In this document: positions 47,232 through 55,870 of the stretch, piece after piece | Position numbering within the stretch: the first letter of the stretch is position 1 | Layout of the letters: every line of letters begins with the position of its first letter | Assembly (NCBI RefSeq): GCF_019633745.1 | Contig: NZ_CP037968.1 | Coordinates: forward strand, 2,672,789-2,736,788 | Direction of reading: 5' to 3' | Source: Methanofollis formosanus | Lineage (GTDB): Archaea; Halobacteriota; Methanomicrobia; Methanomicrobiales; Methanofollaceae | DNA: 64,000 bases | Program-made: the position numbers and the translations under genes | The notes under the pieces: model-generated | Told to the model about the DNA's origin: nothing | The model's input: only the letters and a program-made list of their open reading frames with translations | The model's database searches: none

Positions 47232-47284
47232 CACGCTCACCTCGACGTCGGGAGAGGGTGTTCCTCTGCTTAAAGGTATGGGCC

Positions 47285-47530
47285 TCACCCCCGTCCCATC
47301 ACCCGCACCACCACCGCCACGATCCCGCCGACCACCCCGCCGGCCCAGGCGGCGGCCCGCCGCTCCCGCCTCTCCTCGCCGATCTTTTCGCTCTGCCAGG
47401 TCTCGACGGCCCGCAGCCGCGTCTCCATCTCGGCGTCCCGCGCCTCCATCCGCTCCAGCGTCCGGCAGATCCATTTCACGTCCCTATTCGTCTCGACGAT
47501 CATCTCGTGCAGGTCACGCTCGGCGGCCAT
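47285..47530 (-). CDS. Small coiled-coil protein with C-terminal membrane helix
   Basis: An 81-residue protein. Residues 1-55 are charged with heptads (LERMEARDAEMETRLRAVE), and a glycine-rich helix AAAWAGGVVGGIVAVVVRV closes it. The layout resembles XhlA-like phage haemolysin-associated proteins and other small tail-anchored proteins, but no family is assured. GAGGAGATCAG lies upstream of the ATG. It is codirectional with the VOC gene. Confidence 0.6.
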   Translation of the reverse strand: MAAERDLHEMIVETNRDVKWICRTLERMEARDAEMETRLRAVETWQSEKIGEERRERRAAAWAGGVVGGIVAVVVRVMGRG

Positions 47531-47571
47531 TCTGATCTCCTCGATCCGAGAATGGCGGTTAAGACAGATTA

Positions 47572-47590
47572 ATATTACTTATGGTAATAT
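47572..47590. promoter_or_regulatory. ATATTAC/GTAATAT inverted repeat (operator candidate)
   Basis: A perfect 7-bp inverted repeat with a 5-bp spacer lies in the divergent region between the small coiled-coil gene and the following gene, about 50 bp before the latter's ATG. It overlaps the AT-rich part that should contain the TATA element. Confidence 0.45.
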
Positions 47591-47640
47591 GAAGGTGTGC
47601 CGGTGACATCCCGGGAGTCCTGGCAGGAGTGAAAAGAGCA

Positions 47641-48144
47641 ATGGCAGACTTTGTCCTGTCCACCACGAACAAGACGTCGGTGCGGAAACTCACCGCACCG
47701 ATCGCCGATGCTGCCGCGTTCAACGGCATCATCGAGGACATCCTGACGAACAACCCCTGGGGATGCACCCCCTGGGAGGGCGCCGGCGTCTCCCACGACG
47801 GCGTCGAGAAGGCCGCGGAGAACTACACGGCCCGCATCGTCTACGAGGACGAGTTCGGCGACGTCCTGGGCACCGCCTCCGCCCGTGCGCCGGACCTTGC
47901 CGGGTTCAACGCCGCGAAGACCGAACTCCTCGGCAACGAAGCGCTCGAGACCGCGGTCGGCGGGACGGCCGTCGCCGACTCGGGCCGCGAGACCTACGCG
48001 TGCCGCCTGCGGTGCCACGACGCCGGCGGCGAGGTTTACTTCGTCGCCTTCACCCGCACCTCGGTGCGGATCTCGTCCTACGAGAACGACGCGATCAGCG
48101 ACGCGATCGAGACCTGGGCCGACGGGGTTGCGGCCCTCGCGTGA
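47641..48144 (+). CDS. Hypothetical soluble protein
   Basis: A 167-residue protein from MADFVLSTTNK. It is hydrophilic, without signal or membrane segments, and appears alpha/beta (TARIVYEDEFGDVLGTASAR, EVYFVAFTRTSVRISSYEN). I recognise no family; similar proteins may exist in related methanogens. A GTG four codons upstream is an alternative start, in which case CCGGGAG could be the ribosome-binding site. The codon pattern is the usual GC-rich one, so I think the gene is real. It may be regulated through the palindrome before it. Confidence 0.6.
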   Translation: MADFVLSTTNKTSVRKLTAPIADAAAFNGIIEDILTNNPWGCTPWEGAGVSHDGVEKAAENYTARIVYEDEFGDVLGTASARAPDLAGFNAAKTELLGNEALETAVGGTAVADSGRETYACRLRCHDAGGEVYFVAFTRTSVRISSYENDAISDAIETWADGVAALA

Positions 48145-48344
48145 GTGTGAACACGGGAGGGATCACCCCCTCCTGATATTCGGTTTTTCGGCTTTGTAGA
48201 AATGCTCTGGATAGGTATCTCTGCGGGGGGCTGGCATGGGGGAAGGCGGTCGATACATGCTCGCACCTGAAGGAGGGAGAGCATCCAATCGGGTTCGATG
48301 GGCTCTCTGAAAATCAATGCCTATCCGGAGTGCGGAAGAAATCA

Positions 48345-49262
48345 ATGGCTTTATTAATGCCCCGGAATGAATATCCGGTAATACAAAAGATACGTATTGG
48401 CATGACACTGGCTTTCCTGCTTGCGGTGCTGATTGCCGTCGCAGGATGTACTTCTGCGGACTCTTCGGCCACTGGTACGGCCGGAAATTCCGAAGGTTTG
48501 CTCAATGCCACCGCGAGCGATGCGGTGGTCTTCGGCCAGATGCATGTGAAGATGCTCGAAGGAACAAACGAGGTGTTCGAGTATATTTTATCGGGAGAAT
48601 CTGACGATAAGACGGAGTTCCTCTTCTCTATGGTCGAGGCAGGCGTTCTGAACGATGAGATCCGGGCAGTATCTGATCACCATCTCCTGAAGGAAGAGTA
48701 TGATGCGGTGGACAGTTCGCGTACAGCGCTGATCGTTTCTGCTCTTGCGGTCATTGAGGAGTATGAGACGAACGGAAATGTCTCGGCTTCCGGTCTTCAG
48801 GCGTTTGAGGATGACGTCGATCTGATGAAGTCGGCCTTTGATGAGTATGCGGATGCGTCCTATGCGACGCTGCCCGGGGGAGGGAACGATCCGGCCGTCA
48901 GCCTCCTGAAGATGCAGGAAGAACTGCTCGAAACGGTCGGGGAGTCGCTTGAGTATGTCACCCTCGGCAACGTCGAGGAGAAAGAGGAGTTCTATGCAGG
49001 AATGGACCGGTTCATGGCAGAAGCGGAGGCGTTCAACGATACGGCCTATCTTCGCGCCGGTGAGAACGTTGCCGTCGCGAACCGGTATCAGGCAATGATG
49101 GACGCCGTCACAGAATGCCGGTCGGCGGCCGATATTCTTTTCTCCGCGTATGAGGCAGACAAAATGCTCTCCGGGGAAGATTTTGATGCGTATGAGGTTT
49201 CCGTCGACACGATGAAGGCGGCATACGATACGCTCATGGCGTCGGTGCTGGCGACGGTATGA
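48345..49262 (+). CDS. Predicted lipoprotein, helical
   Basis: A 305-residue protein with an N-terminal hydrophobic segment GMTLAFLLAVLIAVAGC, ending in a lipobox whose Cys (C35 from this start) could carry a lipid anchor. The rest is rich in Ala, Glu and Asp and almost wholly helical, with a repeated pattern in which Glu/Asp-rich helices alternate, similar to four-helix sensor or ligand-binding modules. The start is uncertain: ATG at 48399 just before the hydrophobic segment would give a more usual signal peptide. Function unknown; no enzyme motif seen. Confidence 0.7.
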   Translation: MALLMPRNEYPVIQKIRIGMTLAFLLAVLIAVAGCTSADSSATGTAGNSEGLLNATASDAVVFGQMHVKMLEGTNEVFEYILSGESDDKTEFLFSMVEAGVLNDEIRAVSDHHLLKEEYDAVDSSRTALIVSALAVIEEYETNGNVSASGLQAFEDDVDLMKSAFDEYADASYATLPGGGNDPAVSLLKMQEELLETVGESLEYVTLGNVEEKEEFYAGMDRFMAEAEAFNDTAYLRAGENVAVANRYQAMMDAVTECRSAADILFSAYEADKMLSGEDFDAYEVSVDTMKAAYDTLMASVLATV

Positions 49263-49559
49263 TCTCTGTCCCCTTTTTTTCGTGAGTCTGTTCGAGGGCA
49301 TGAACGTGCGGGAGCCGCGACGCCGTCGCGATCCGCCGCCCTCGCGTGATCGGGAGAGAGGGGATCTCCCCTCCCTCTTCTCAGTCAGGGGATCCTGACA
49401 TACCGTGATTGCGCCGGGCACTGCCGCCAGGTCCGGACCAGGTGACGAGCGGTTCCCGCTCCCCCCGGGAAGGCGCGGGCCATTGCGCGGTGGACCCGAC
49501 CCCGGAGACGGCGGAACGATTATCTCCCCTCTCTTGTATCTGCACGGGGGGCGACGGGG

Positions 49560-50969
49560 ATGGGACTGCGGCGGGCGCTGACAGAGTTCGACCTGACCAA
49601 CATCATCGTCGGGTCGATCGTGGGTGCCGATATCTACATTGCGTCGGCGCTCACCGCAGGGCTTGTCGGGCCGTTCGCGATCGTGGTGTGGGTCGTGGCG
49701 GGGATCTGTGCCGCGACGATCGCAGTCGTGTTTGCGTACTGCAGTTATTATGTCCCGCGGGCAGGCGGGCCGTTCGCCTATGTCTCGGCGGCGTTCGACG
49801 ATTTTTACGGGTTTCTCACCGGGTGGAGTCTGTGGATCGCAGAGCTGCTCGCCCTCCCCGTCTTCGCCATCGCCTTCGCCCTCTATCTGGGATCGGTCGT
49901 CCCGCTCGGTCCGGCGGCGGAGGTGGCGGTGCGGGGCCTCTTCATCGGGGCGCTCACCGTCGCCAATATCCTCGGAGTCAGGGCGGCAGGCAGGCTCAAC
50001 GACCTGCTCACGATCATCAAACTTCTTCCCCTCGTCGTCTTCGTCGTTGCGGGACTCGTCTTTGCGGTCGTGCACCCGGCCCATTTTCTCGGCAACTACC
50101 GGCCGTTCATGCCCTTCGGCCTGGAACACGCGGCATATGCGGTGGTCCTGGTCTTCTGGGCCTATGTGGGTTTCGAGATGGGGACGTTCCCGGCTGACGA
50201 GGTGAAGGATCCTGCCCGGAGCATTCCGCGGGCGATCGTGCGCGGGATGGCGATCGTCGGGATCTTCTATGTCATGACGAACTTCGTGCTGTACGGTCTC
50301 GTCCCGGGGGGTGAGCTGGCGGCGAGCACGACGCCGCTCGTCCTTGCCGGGACGGTGCTCTTCGGTTCTCTTGGGGCGGTGCTCATGACGGTCGGGGCGC
50401 TGTTCTCGGTCTCGGGGTCGGACGAGTCCGGGATGCTCGGGAGTTCGCGGCTTGCCTATGCGATGGCTATCGACGGGCTCTTCCCGTCGATTTTTGCACG
50501 GCTCCACCCGCGCTATGGGACGCCGTATGTCATCCTCATCGTTGAAGGGGTCGTGGCGTTCGTGCTCTCCGGTTATGCGGATCTCCCGGGGTTGATCTCG
50601 TTCTCAGTCTTCAATCTCGCGTTTTCGTTTCTCCTCACGTCTTTTGCGCTTATCGTGCTGAAGGACGAGACGAGTCCGCTCCTCGGGCAGACGGTCCTGC
50701 CCCTCGCGGGGATCGGGATCTGTCTTTTTCTTCTTGTCTCGACGCTCCCGGCCGATCTGATCGTCGGGGCCGTCGTTCTCGCGGCAGGAGTCCCGGTCTA
50801 TCTTTATTTTTCTCCGAAGACCGACATTCATCATCTCAAAGAGGAATTTTTATCGGAAGAGGCGCTGTTTCTCCGCAGGGTCGCCGCAAAAGAGCGCTAT
50901 CTCGCAAATTTTATCAGGCTGGTGCGGGAGGCGTGGGAGGTGGGACGGCGGGTGGTGCACCGGCTGTAG
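49560..50969 (+). CDS. APC family amino acid permease
   Basis: A 469-residue protein with about twelve transmembrane segments. The N-terminal motif LTNIIVGSIVGADIYIASAL is the unwound TM1 binding region of APC transporters, followed by YYVPRAGGPFAYVSAAF (TM3 motif). The tail from about residue 420 is charged and cytoplasmic. It should import an amino acid or amine with H+ or Na+. It is a single gene; 49263-49559 upstream shows no other gene, and GGGGGCGACGGGG before the ATG may act as ribosome-binding site. Confidence 0.9.
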   Translation: MGLRRALTEFDLTNIIVGSIVGADIYIASALTAGLVGPFAIVVWVVAGICAATIAVVFAYCSYYVPRAGGPFAYVSAAFDDFYGFLTGWSLWIAELLALPVFAIAFALYLGSVVPLGPAAEVAVRGLFIGALTVANILGVRAAGRLNDLLTIIKLLPLVVFVVAGLVFAVVHPAHFLGNYRPFMPFGLEHAAYAVVLVFWAYVGFEMGTFPADEVKDPARSIPRAIVRGMAIVGIFYVMTNFVLYGLVPGGELAASTTPLVLAGTVLFGSLGAVLMTVGALFSVSGSDESGMLGSSRLAYAMAIDGLFPSIFARLHPRYGTPYVILIVEGVVAFVLSGYADLPGLISFSVFNLAFSFLLTSFALIVLKDETSPLLGQTVLPLAGIGICLFLLVSTLPADLIVGAVVLAAGVPVYLYFSPKTDIHHLKEEFLSEEALFLRRVAAKERYLANFIRLVREAWEVGRRVVHRL

Positions 50970-51287
50970 GGGGTCACGCCCTGATCTGCCCGTTCAGGCC
51001 CGGATTTCCGGTTTTCGGTCCGCGGATCCTGGCAGAATGGGCCGCGTTTTCAAAGGTGCTGTTTTGCGGGTATTTTTCAGGTGTGCCGATGGAAACCGCC
51101 CCTGTATCCGGCCCAGGATGGGGTGTGCGGGGAGGGGAGAGGTTGCAAGAAGGGGTGGCGCCGGTGCGGGGACGAGAGGGGGTGGAAAGAACGGCGGAAA
51201 TCGGCGCGAATTGATGAGGGGAGACGGAAGGAATGGGGTGCATAAGGACACCCGCTCTACGTAGGCAGGCTGAGCACGACAGTTTCA
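50970..51287. other. Region without recognisable gene
   Basis: About 320 bp between the permease gene and the following minus-strand gene. Frames are open on both strands only because the DNA is GC-rich; none has a domain or good ribosome-binding site. No repeat or hairpin stands out. Confidence 0.4.
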
Positions 51288-51698
51288 CTACGATATGTGT
51301 GTGGCTTTATGAGTTCTGTGATTGAAAAGATCCGATAGAGGTAGTGAGAATGGTGGTTTTTTGGACCTATCTTTGATCAGATAGAGAATGAACGCCGCTA
51401 AGATCAAACTGTGTATCGATAATACCTGCTGTTCGAGGAGATACGCTGTTATGATAACGAAAATAAAGAAGATATAATCTAGGAAATCTCGATGCATGAA
51501 TTTTTTAGGGCACTCCGTTTCGATGTCCTCATCGATGCGGAAACTCCAACACTTTTTGGGGGTGAATTCTCCCGGTGCTTTCGGTACAGTCACCCCCTCG
51601 CAGGTAATTTCGCCGAGATAACCCTTGGATGACAATAAGGACAAGATTTCGTCCTTTGAAATCTCTTCGAGCCACAAAACGTTGGGCATTTCGGTCAT
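51288..51698 (-). CDS. AT-rich hypothetical membrane protein
   Basis: From MTEMPNVLWLEEI the protein has 136 residues. Residues 1-70 form a soluble region (EISKDEILSLLSSKGYLGEI), followed by two hydrophobic helices (YIFFIFVIITAYLLEQQVL, IHSLILAAFILYLI) and a basic end. No family is recognised. The gene is AT-richer than its neighbours and may have been acquired. The upstream stretch to 51764 is open in the same frame but contains no better start. Confidence 0.6.
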   Translation of the reverse strand: MTEMPNVLWLEEISKDEILSLLSSKGYLGEITCEGVTVPKAPGEFTPKKCWSFRIDEDIETECPKKFMHRDFLDYIFFIFVIITAYLLEQQVLSIHSLILAAFILYLIKDRSKKPPFSLPLSDLFNHRTHKATHIS

Positions 51699-52170
51699 TC
51701 TCGCACCACCCATATGGTAGGCGTAACGAATATTATAGATTCTCCCTGTACGGCTCTGCACCATTTTGGGATGGATGAATATGGGTATAAGAAAAACACG
51801 AATGTCTTTAGGAGAATTATAAATTCAGATTTAGGAGTTTATACTTGTAATTCAAAGTCCTTGTCAACGATCCGCTGACTGATGAAGAAGGCATCATAGA
51901 AACATGCCATTCGAATCAGGGATGATATTCAAGTCATGGACAAGGTGACCGAGGCCTGAAAGAAACTGATGTTCATAAGCAGGGTAGGGAGTGTTGCAAC
52001 GGTGAACCTCCGGAAGAGGGGCGGCGTCGGCGGGCACCTCGTCGGACCCGTACACGGCAAGGGGCTCTGCCGACAACCGGAACACCGCGGCAAACCGCCC
52101 GCCCACCCCGGCGACGGGAGGGTTATCGTTCGTCTCGATCATCCCCCTCAGAGAGGGGAGGTGGCCCCCC
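51699..52170. other. Region without recognisable gene
   Basis: About 470 bp. The first half is AT-rich and contains the probable promoter of the minus-strand membrane protein (TTATAATTCTCC region on the minus strand at about 51815-51830). The second half is GC-rich. A possible 82-codon minus-strand frame has no domain or ribosome-binding site and is not accepted. Confidence 0.35.
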
Positions 52171-52740
52171 TCAGCTCACCGGGGCGAGCGTAAAGAAGGC
52201 GATGACCGCCGCCAGGAGGATGAATCCCAGGACGAAGAGGACGACCAACGGCAGGAGGACGGCGGCCGCGGCCCGCCCGGTCGTGGTCTCGTGGAGTTCC
52301 CGGATCCCGAGGACATAGAGGACCAGGGACCAGATCCCTGCAAGGAACCCGATGAACGGGATCCAGCCGAGGAGCATGGCGGGAGTGGCGCCGTACGCCA
52401 CGGCCTTGATGGTCTGCTCGAGTCCGTTCCCCCCGACGAGGATGACGACGAAGAGGTGGATGATCAGGCCGATGACGAAGAGGCCGATGAGCCCGGCGAC
52501 GATCCCCCAGATGATCATGCTGATCCCGGCGACGACGCCGGTCCCGATCCCCATGCCGGAGAGATCGCCGTAGAGATTGAACCCGGCCATCACCAGCAGT
52601 CCGCTCAGGACGGCGTTGATGGCGAGGATGACGACGAAGTACTTGAGCACCTCGCCGAGGTCGTCACCTTTTGCGTCTTTGAAAGACTCTACCGGATCCG
52701 TAAGGAACCCTTTCATACGCTCGACAAGATCTGCAGGCAT
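52171..52740 (-). CDS. YIP1 family membrane protein
   Basis: A 189-residue protein beginning MPADLVERMKGFLTDPVESF, where the 'xPxxxF' pattern is typical for YIP1 proteins. Five hydrophobic segments follow from residue 32 to the end (YFVVILAINAVLSGLLVMAG, AGLIGLFVIGLIIHLFVVIL, others), with AYGATPAMLLGWIPFIGFLA as the most conserved family segment. YIP1-like proteins in archaea are of unknown function; in eukaryotes they organise membranes. It is a monocistronic gene with a TATAT sequence about 25 bp upstream. Confidence 0.88.
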   Translation of the reverse strand: MPADLVERMKGFLTDPVESFKDAKGDDLGEVLKYFVVILAINAVLSGLLVMAGFNLYGDLSGMGIGTGVVAGISMIIWGIVAGLIGLFVIGLIIHLFVVILVGGNGLEQTIKAVAYGATPAMLLGWIPFIGFLAGIWSLVLYVLGIRELHETTTGRAAAAVLLPLVVLFVLGFILLAAVIAFFTLAPVS

Positions 52741-52945
52741 GATAGGAATATCGTAAGGGGAAATATATCCTTTTCTCTATGCTCCTCCGGTACGGGGGAA
52801 CCCTTCCCGAGATCGTCACATCCCCGCGCCGGATGCCGGGCTCGAGAGGGTGAGTGCGATCGCTCGACCGCTCGCCGGCGAGAACTCGGCCCCTGGGAGA
52901 AAGGGGTGTGCGGGTCCGGAGGCGTGGACGAAAAATGGTGCTGTG

Positions 52946-53110
52946 TTAATCCCTGGTCTCGTCCCCGTTGGATTCCTGGTCTGCAGGGTGATCGTCGTTC
53001 GGTTCTTCTTTCCGGTTCTCTTTTTTCTTGAGGGCCTGAAGGACGAACTCGCTCATACGGGGATTCTGTTCGGAGGGGGCGTCGGGGCGCGCTGATTGAT
53101 CTTCTGGCAT
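52946..53110 (-). CDS. Small hydrophilic protein, 54 residues
   Basis: The reading frame MPEDQSARPDAPSEQNPRMS, then EFVLQALKKKENRKEEPND and a DE-rich tail, is preceded by GGTGAG five bases before the ATG, a strong methanogen ribosome-binding site. The protein has an acidic disordered character with one short basic helix. No family recognised. It is between the YIP1 and methyltransferase genes, all on the minus strand. Confidence 0.55.
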   Translation of the reverse strand: MPEDQSARPDAPSEQNPRMSEFVLQALKKKENRKEEPNDDHPADQESNGDETRD

Positions 53111-53254
53111 GTCTCACCGTATATTTCAGGGATTGTATGTTTTTAGGGTATATCTTGACTGTGGTTCACCATTCTTTGAATGATCATATCGGGTGCCTCG
53201 CGTTCAGATCTGTGCATCGGCGGGACGCGATTGCGATCCGCCCCGCCGCCTTCA

Positions 53255-53998
53255 TCACCGGTGCGCCGGTTTTCTCGCGGAGAACTCGAAGACGCAGAAG
53301 TCGGGCGCCGCACCCGGCATGCCGGTGCGGTCCCCCTCACGCACCGTGACCTCGCGAAAACCCGCCGCCGCCATGTGCCCGGCCATCTCGTCTCGCGTCA
53401 TCAGCCGTGGCGGTCCGGCACGGCTGCGGGCGCCGACTCCGTCTCTGAGCCCCAGCGTCGACCCGAAGAAGATCCCGCCGGGCTTCAGGGCGTCGTGGGC
53501 ACACATAAGGTACTCTCTGAACTCGTCCTCGTCCTCGATCACGTGGAAGACGCTTCCCGAATAGACGGTCTCGAACCTCTCCGACCGGAACGGGAACCGA
53601 TCGTCTACCAGAAAGAGGTCCCGGACCTCCTCCCGGTCGGCGTAGAGGTCCATGCCGAGGTCGATGCTCTGCCAGGTGAGGTCGAACCCCCGTACCATCT
53701 CCCGCGGGTAGCCGTCGCGGAGCAGGTGCCGCACGGCATCCCCGGTGCCGCACCCGTAATCGAGGAACTCTCCCCGGTGCTTCACCGCCTCTGAATAGAA
53801 AAAGTGCCGCGTGATCCGCGGCTCCCCGACGCGGAGGACGATATAGGGGTACGGGACATTTTTGAGCGTGTACTGCTCGAGCACCCGCTCGCGGTGCCCC
53901 GCGGGGTAGACGAGGCCCGCCTCCTCCAGGCGGTCCATGGCCTGGACGAGCGCCTCTTTCAGCCCGGTTCCGTCCCTGAATCGCTGTATTTGTGTCAT
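53255..53998 (-). CDS. Class I SAM-dependent methyltransferase
   Basis: A 247-residue protein. Motif I is FLDYGCGTGDAVRHLL (D80-G86), followed by RGFDLTWQSIDLGMDLYAD with an acidic ribose-binding residue, the VYSGSVFHVIEDEDEFREYL strand and helix, and the post-III DALKPGGIFFGSTL. This is the Methyltransf_11/25 type; the substrate is unknown. An N-terminal 75-residue part with LVYPAGHRERVLEQYTLK precedes the fold. The gene lies 30 bp downstream of the ABC ATPase gene in the same direction and so may be the last gene of the importer operon. Confidence 0.87.
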   Translation of the reverse strand: MTQIQRFRDGTGLKEALVQAMDRLEEAGLVYPAGHRERVLEQYTLKNVPYPYIVLRVGEPRITRHFFYSEAVKHRGEFLDYGCGTGDAVRHLLRDGYPREMVRGFDLTWQSIDLGMDLYADREEVRDLFLVDDRFPFRSERFETVYSGSVFHVIEDEDEFREYLMCAHDALKPGGIFFGSTLGLRDGVGARSRAGPPRLMTRDEMAGHMAAAGFREVTVREGDRTGMPGAAPDFCVFEFSARKPAHR

Positions 53999-54028
53999 AC
54001 GATCTCGTCTCCAAAAAATGTGGGCGTC

Positions 54029-54814
54029 TCACGACCTCCCGGCGTCCGCCGCCCTGAGCGGGACGACGACCGGGGCGCCCCCGTCGTTGTCGAGGAGGCG
54101 GGCCTCCACCCCGTAGACCTCCCTGATGTTCTCCGCCGTGATCAACCGTGCCGGCGGGCCTGCCGCAGCGATGACGCCCTCTTTCATCATCGCCATGGTA
54201 TCGCAGTACCGGGCCGCGAGGTTGAGGTCGTGGATCGAGATCACGACCGTGATCCCGGTCGTGTCCACGAGCGACCTGACGTACTCCATCGCCTCGAGCT
54301 GGTGCCTGAGGTCCAGGCTGCTCGTCGGTTCGTCGAGGAGGAGTACCGCCGGGTCCTGGGCGAGGGCGCGGGCGATGAGGATCTTCTGCTTCTGCCCGCC
54401 TGAGAGCTCGTTGAAGTTCTTCATCGCAAGCCCGTCGATGTTCAACCGTTTCATCACCCTGGCCACCGCGGCGATGTCCTCCTCGCCCACGCACCAGCCC
54501 ATGTGCGAGCGGCGGCCCATCAGGACCATATCGAAGACGGTGAAGGAGGCCATCGGGGGGGAACTCTGCGGGACATACCCGATGGCCCGTGCGATCTCCT
54601 CGATCTCCATACGGGCGATCTCGCGGTCATCGATGAGGATGCTCCCTTTCGGTCTGAGGATGTGGTCGATGCACTTGATCAGGGTGGTCTTTCCCGAGCC
54701 GTTGGGGCCGACGAGCCCGAGGACCGAGCCTTCCCCCACCTCCAGGGAGAGCCCCTGCAGGACCGGGGCGCTCCGGTAGGAGAAGGTGAGGTCGCGGATC
54801 GTGAGCGTTACCAA
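54029..54814 (-). CDS. ABC importer ATP-binding protein (iron chelate/cobalamin type)
   Basis: A 261-residue ATPase of the FecE/BtuD family. Walker A GPNGSGKT (36-43), Q-loop VPQSS, signature LSGGQ (137-141), Walker B LLLDEP (158-163) and switch His in SIHDLN are all present. The only plausible start is a TTG overlapping the permease stop, with GGGGGAG at good spacing; the longer frame upstream is antisense-like and rejected. It powers the permease encoded before it. The C-terminal extension of about 20 residues is normal. Confidence 0.92.
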   Translation of the reverse strand: MVTLTIRDLTFSYRSAPVLQGLSLEVGEGSVLGLVGPNGSGKTTLIKCIDHILRPKGSILIDDREIARMEIEEIARAIGYVPQSSPPMASFTVFDMVLMGRRSHMGWCVGEEDIAAVARVMKRLNIDGLAMKNFNELSGGQKQKILIARALAQDPAVLLLDEPTSSLDLRHQLEAMEYVRSLVDTTGITVVISIHDLNLAARYCDTMAMMKEGVIAAAGPPARLITAENIREVYGVEARLLDNDGGAPVVVPLRAADAGRS

Positions 54815-55863
54815 TCGCCACTCCCCCTGCGGATGAAGAGGTAGAGGAAGAACGGGACGCCGAAGAAGGCGGTCATCACGCCCACCGGCATCACCTGGCC
54901 CGGGATGACGGTCCTCGCCGCTGTGTCGGCCGCAAGGAGCAGCACGGCCCCGAGCAGGCCCGACGCCGGCAGGAGAAAGCGGTGGTCCCCGCCGACCATC
55001 ATCCTGGTGATATGGGGTGCGACGAGCCCGATGAACCCGATCGTCCCGGTGAAACAGATGATCCCCGCGGTGATCAGGGAGGTCAGGCTGAGGCAGGCGA
55101 TCCTGACCCGTTTCACGTTCACGCCCATGCTCCTGGCGCTCTCGTCCCCGGCGCCCATCACGTTCAGGTCGATCGCCTTCCAGAAGAGGTAGGGGAGACT
55201 GACGAGCAGGATGACGCCTGTTGCGGTGATGATGTCCCAGTTCGCCTTGTCCAGACTCCCGAGCATCCAGAAAACCACCTGCTGGAGGTTGTCGGCGTCG
55301 CTGAAGTACTGGACGAAGGATGTCATCGCCGAGAAGAGGTACATGATCGCGATTCCCGCCATGATCATCGAACCCGGCGTCAACCCCCGGATCGAGGCGA
55401 GTCCGAAGACGGCGGCCGAGGCGATGAGGGTGAAGACGAAGGCGTTGCCGATGACGAGGTACATCCCGCTCCCGATCCCGGCGCCGAGGATGAAGGCGAT
55501 GGAGGCCCCGAGGCCCGCGGCCGAGGCGATCCCGAGGGTGAACGGGCTTGCAAGGGGGTTCTTCAGGATCGCCTGCATGACGGTCCCGGCAACGGCGAGC
55601 CCGAACCCCGCGATCATCGCGAAGACGATCCGCGGGAGGCGGTTGACCAGGATCGCACACTCTTCGGCGGTCGTGGGTTCGGAAAAGAGGCCGGATGCGA
55701 TGATCGAGTAGACCTCCATGAGGGAGAGGTCGTAGCTGCCGAGGTTTGCCGCAAAGCCGGCAAGGGTGATGAGGATGAAGAGAGAAACGGCTACAAGGAG
55801 CCATTTTCTCTTGATGTACCCGGTGTAGTCTGCCCGCACCTGCGCGAGGTCGGTCTCGTTCAT
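54808..55863 (-). CDS. ABC importer permease, FecCD/BtuC family
   Basis: A 351-residue membrane protein with about ten helices. The family signatures NRLPRIVFAMIAGFGLAVAG and MQAILKNPLASPFTLGIASA near residues 75-115 and GTIGFIGLVAPHITRMMVGG near 260 are clear. These importers take up ferric chelates, haem or corrinoids. It is preceded by the binding-protein gene (7 bp gap) and overlaps the ATPase gene, a standard importer operon. Confidence 0.93.
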   Translation of the reverse strand: MNETDLAQVRADYTGYIKRKWLLVAVSLFILITLAGFAANLGSYDLSLMEVYSIIASGLFSEPTTAEECAILVNRLPRIVFAMIAGFGLAVAGTVMQAILKNPLASPFTLGIASAAGLGASIAFILGAGIGSGMYLVIGNAFVFTLIASAAVFGLASIRGLTPGSMIMAGIAIMYLFSAMTSFVQYFSDADNLQQVVFWMLGSLDKANWDIITATGVILLVSLPYLFWKAIDLNVMGAGDESARSMGVNVKRVRIACLSLTSLITAGIICFTGTIGFIGLVAPHITRMMVGGDHRFLLPASGLLGAVLLLAADTAARTVIPGQVMPVGVMTAFFGVPFFLYLFIRRGSGDW

Positions 55864-55870
55864 CTCCTCT

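Noticed and set aside
48588-50507. Long open minus-strand frame opposite the lipoprotein and permease genes
   Set aside because: It spans two unrelated sense genes, is rich in Arg/His/Asp, and has no recognisable domain.
51894-52142. Minus-strand frame of 82 codons before the YIP1 gene
   Set aside because: No domain, no ribosome-binding site and mixed composition.
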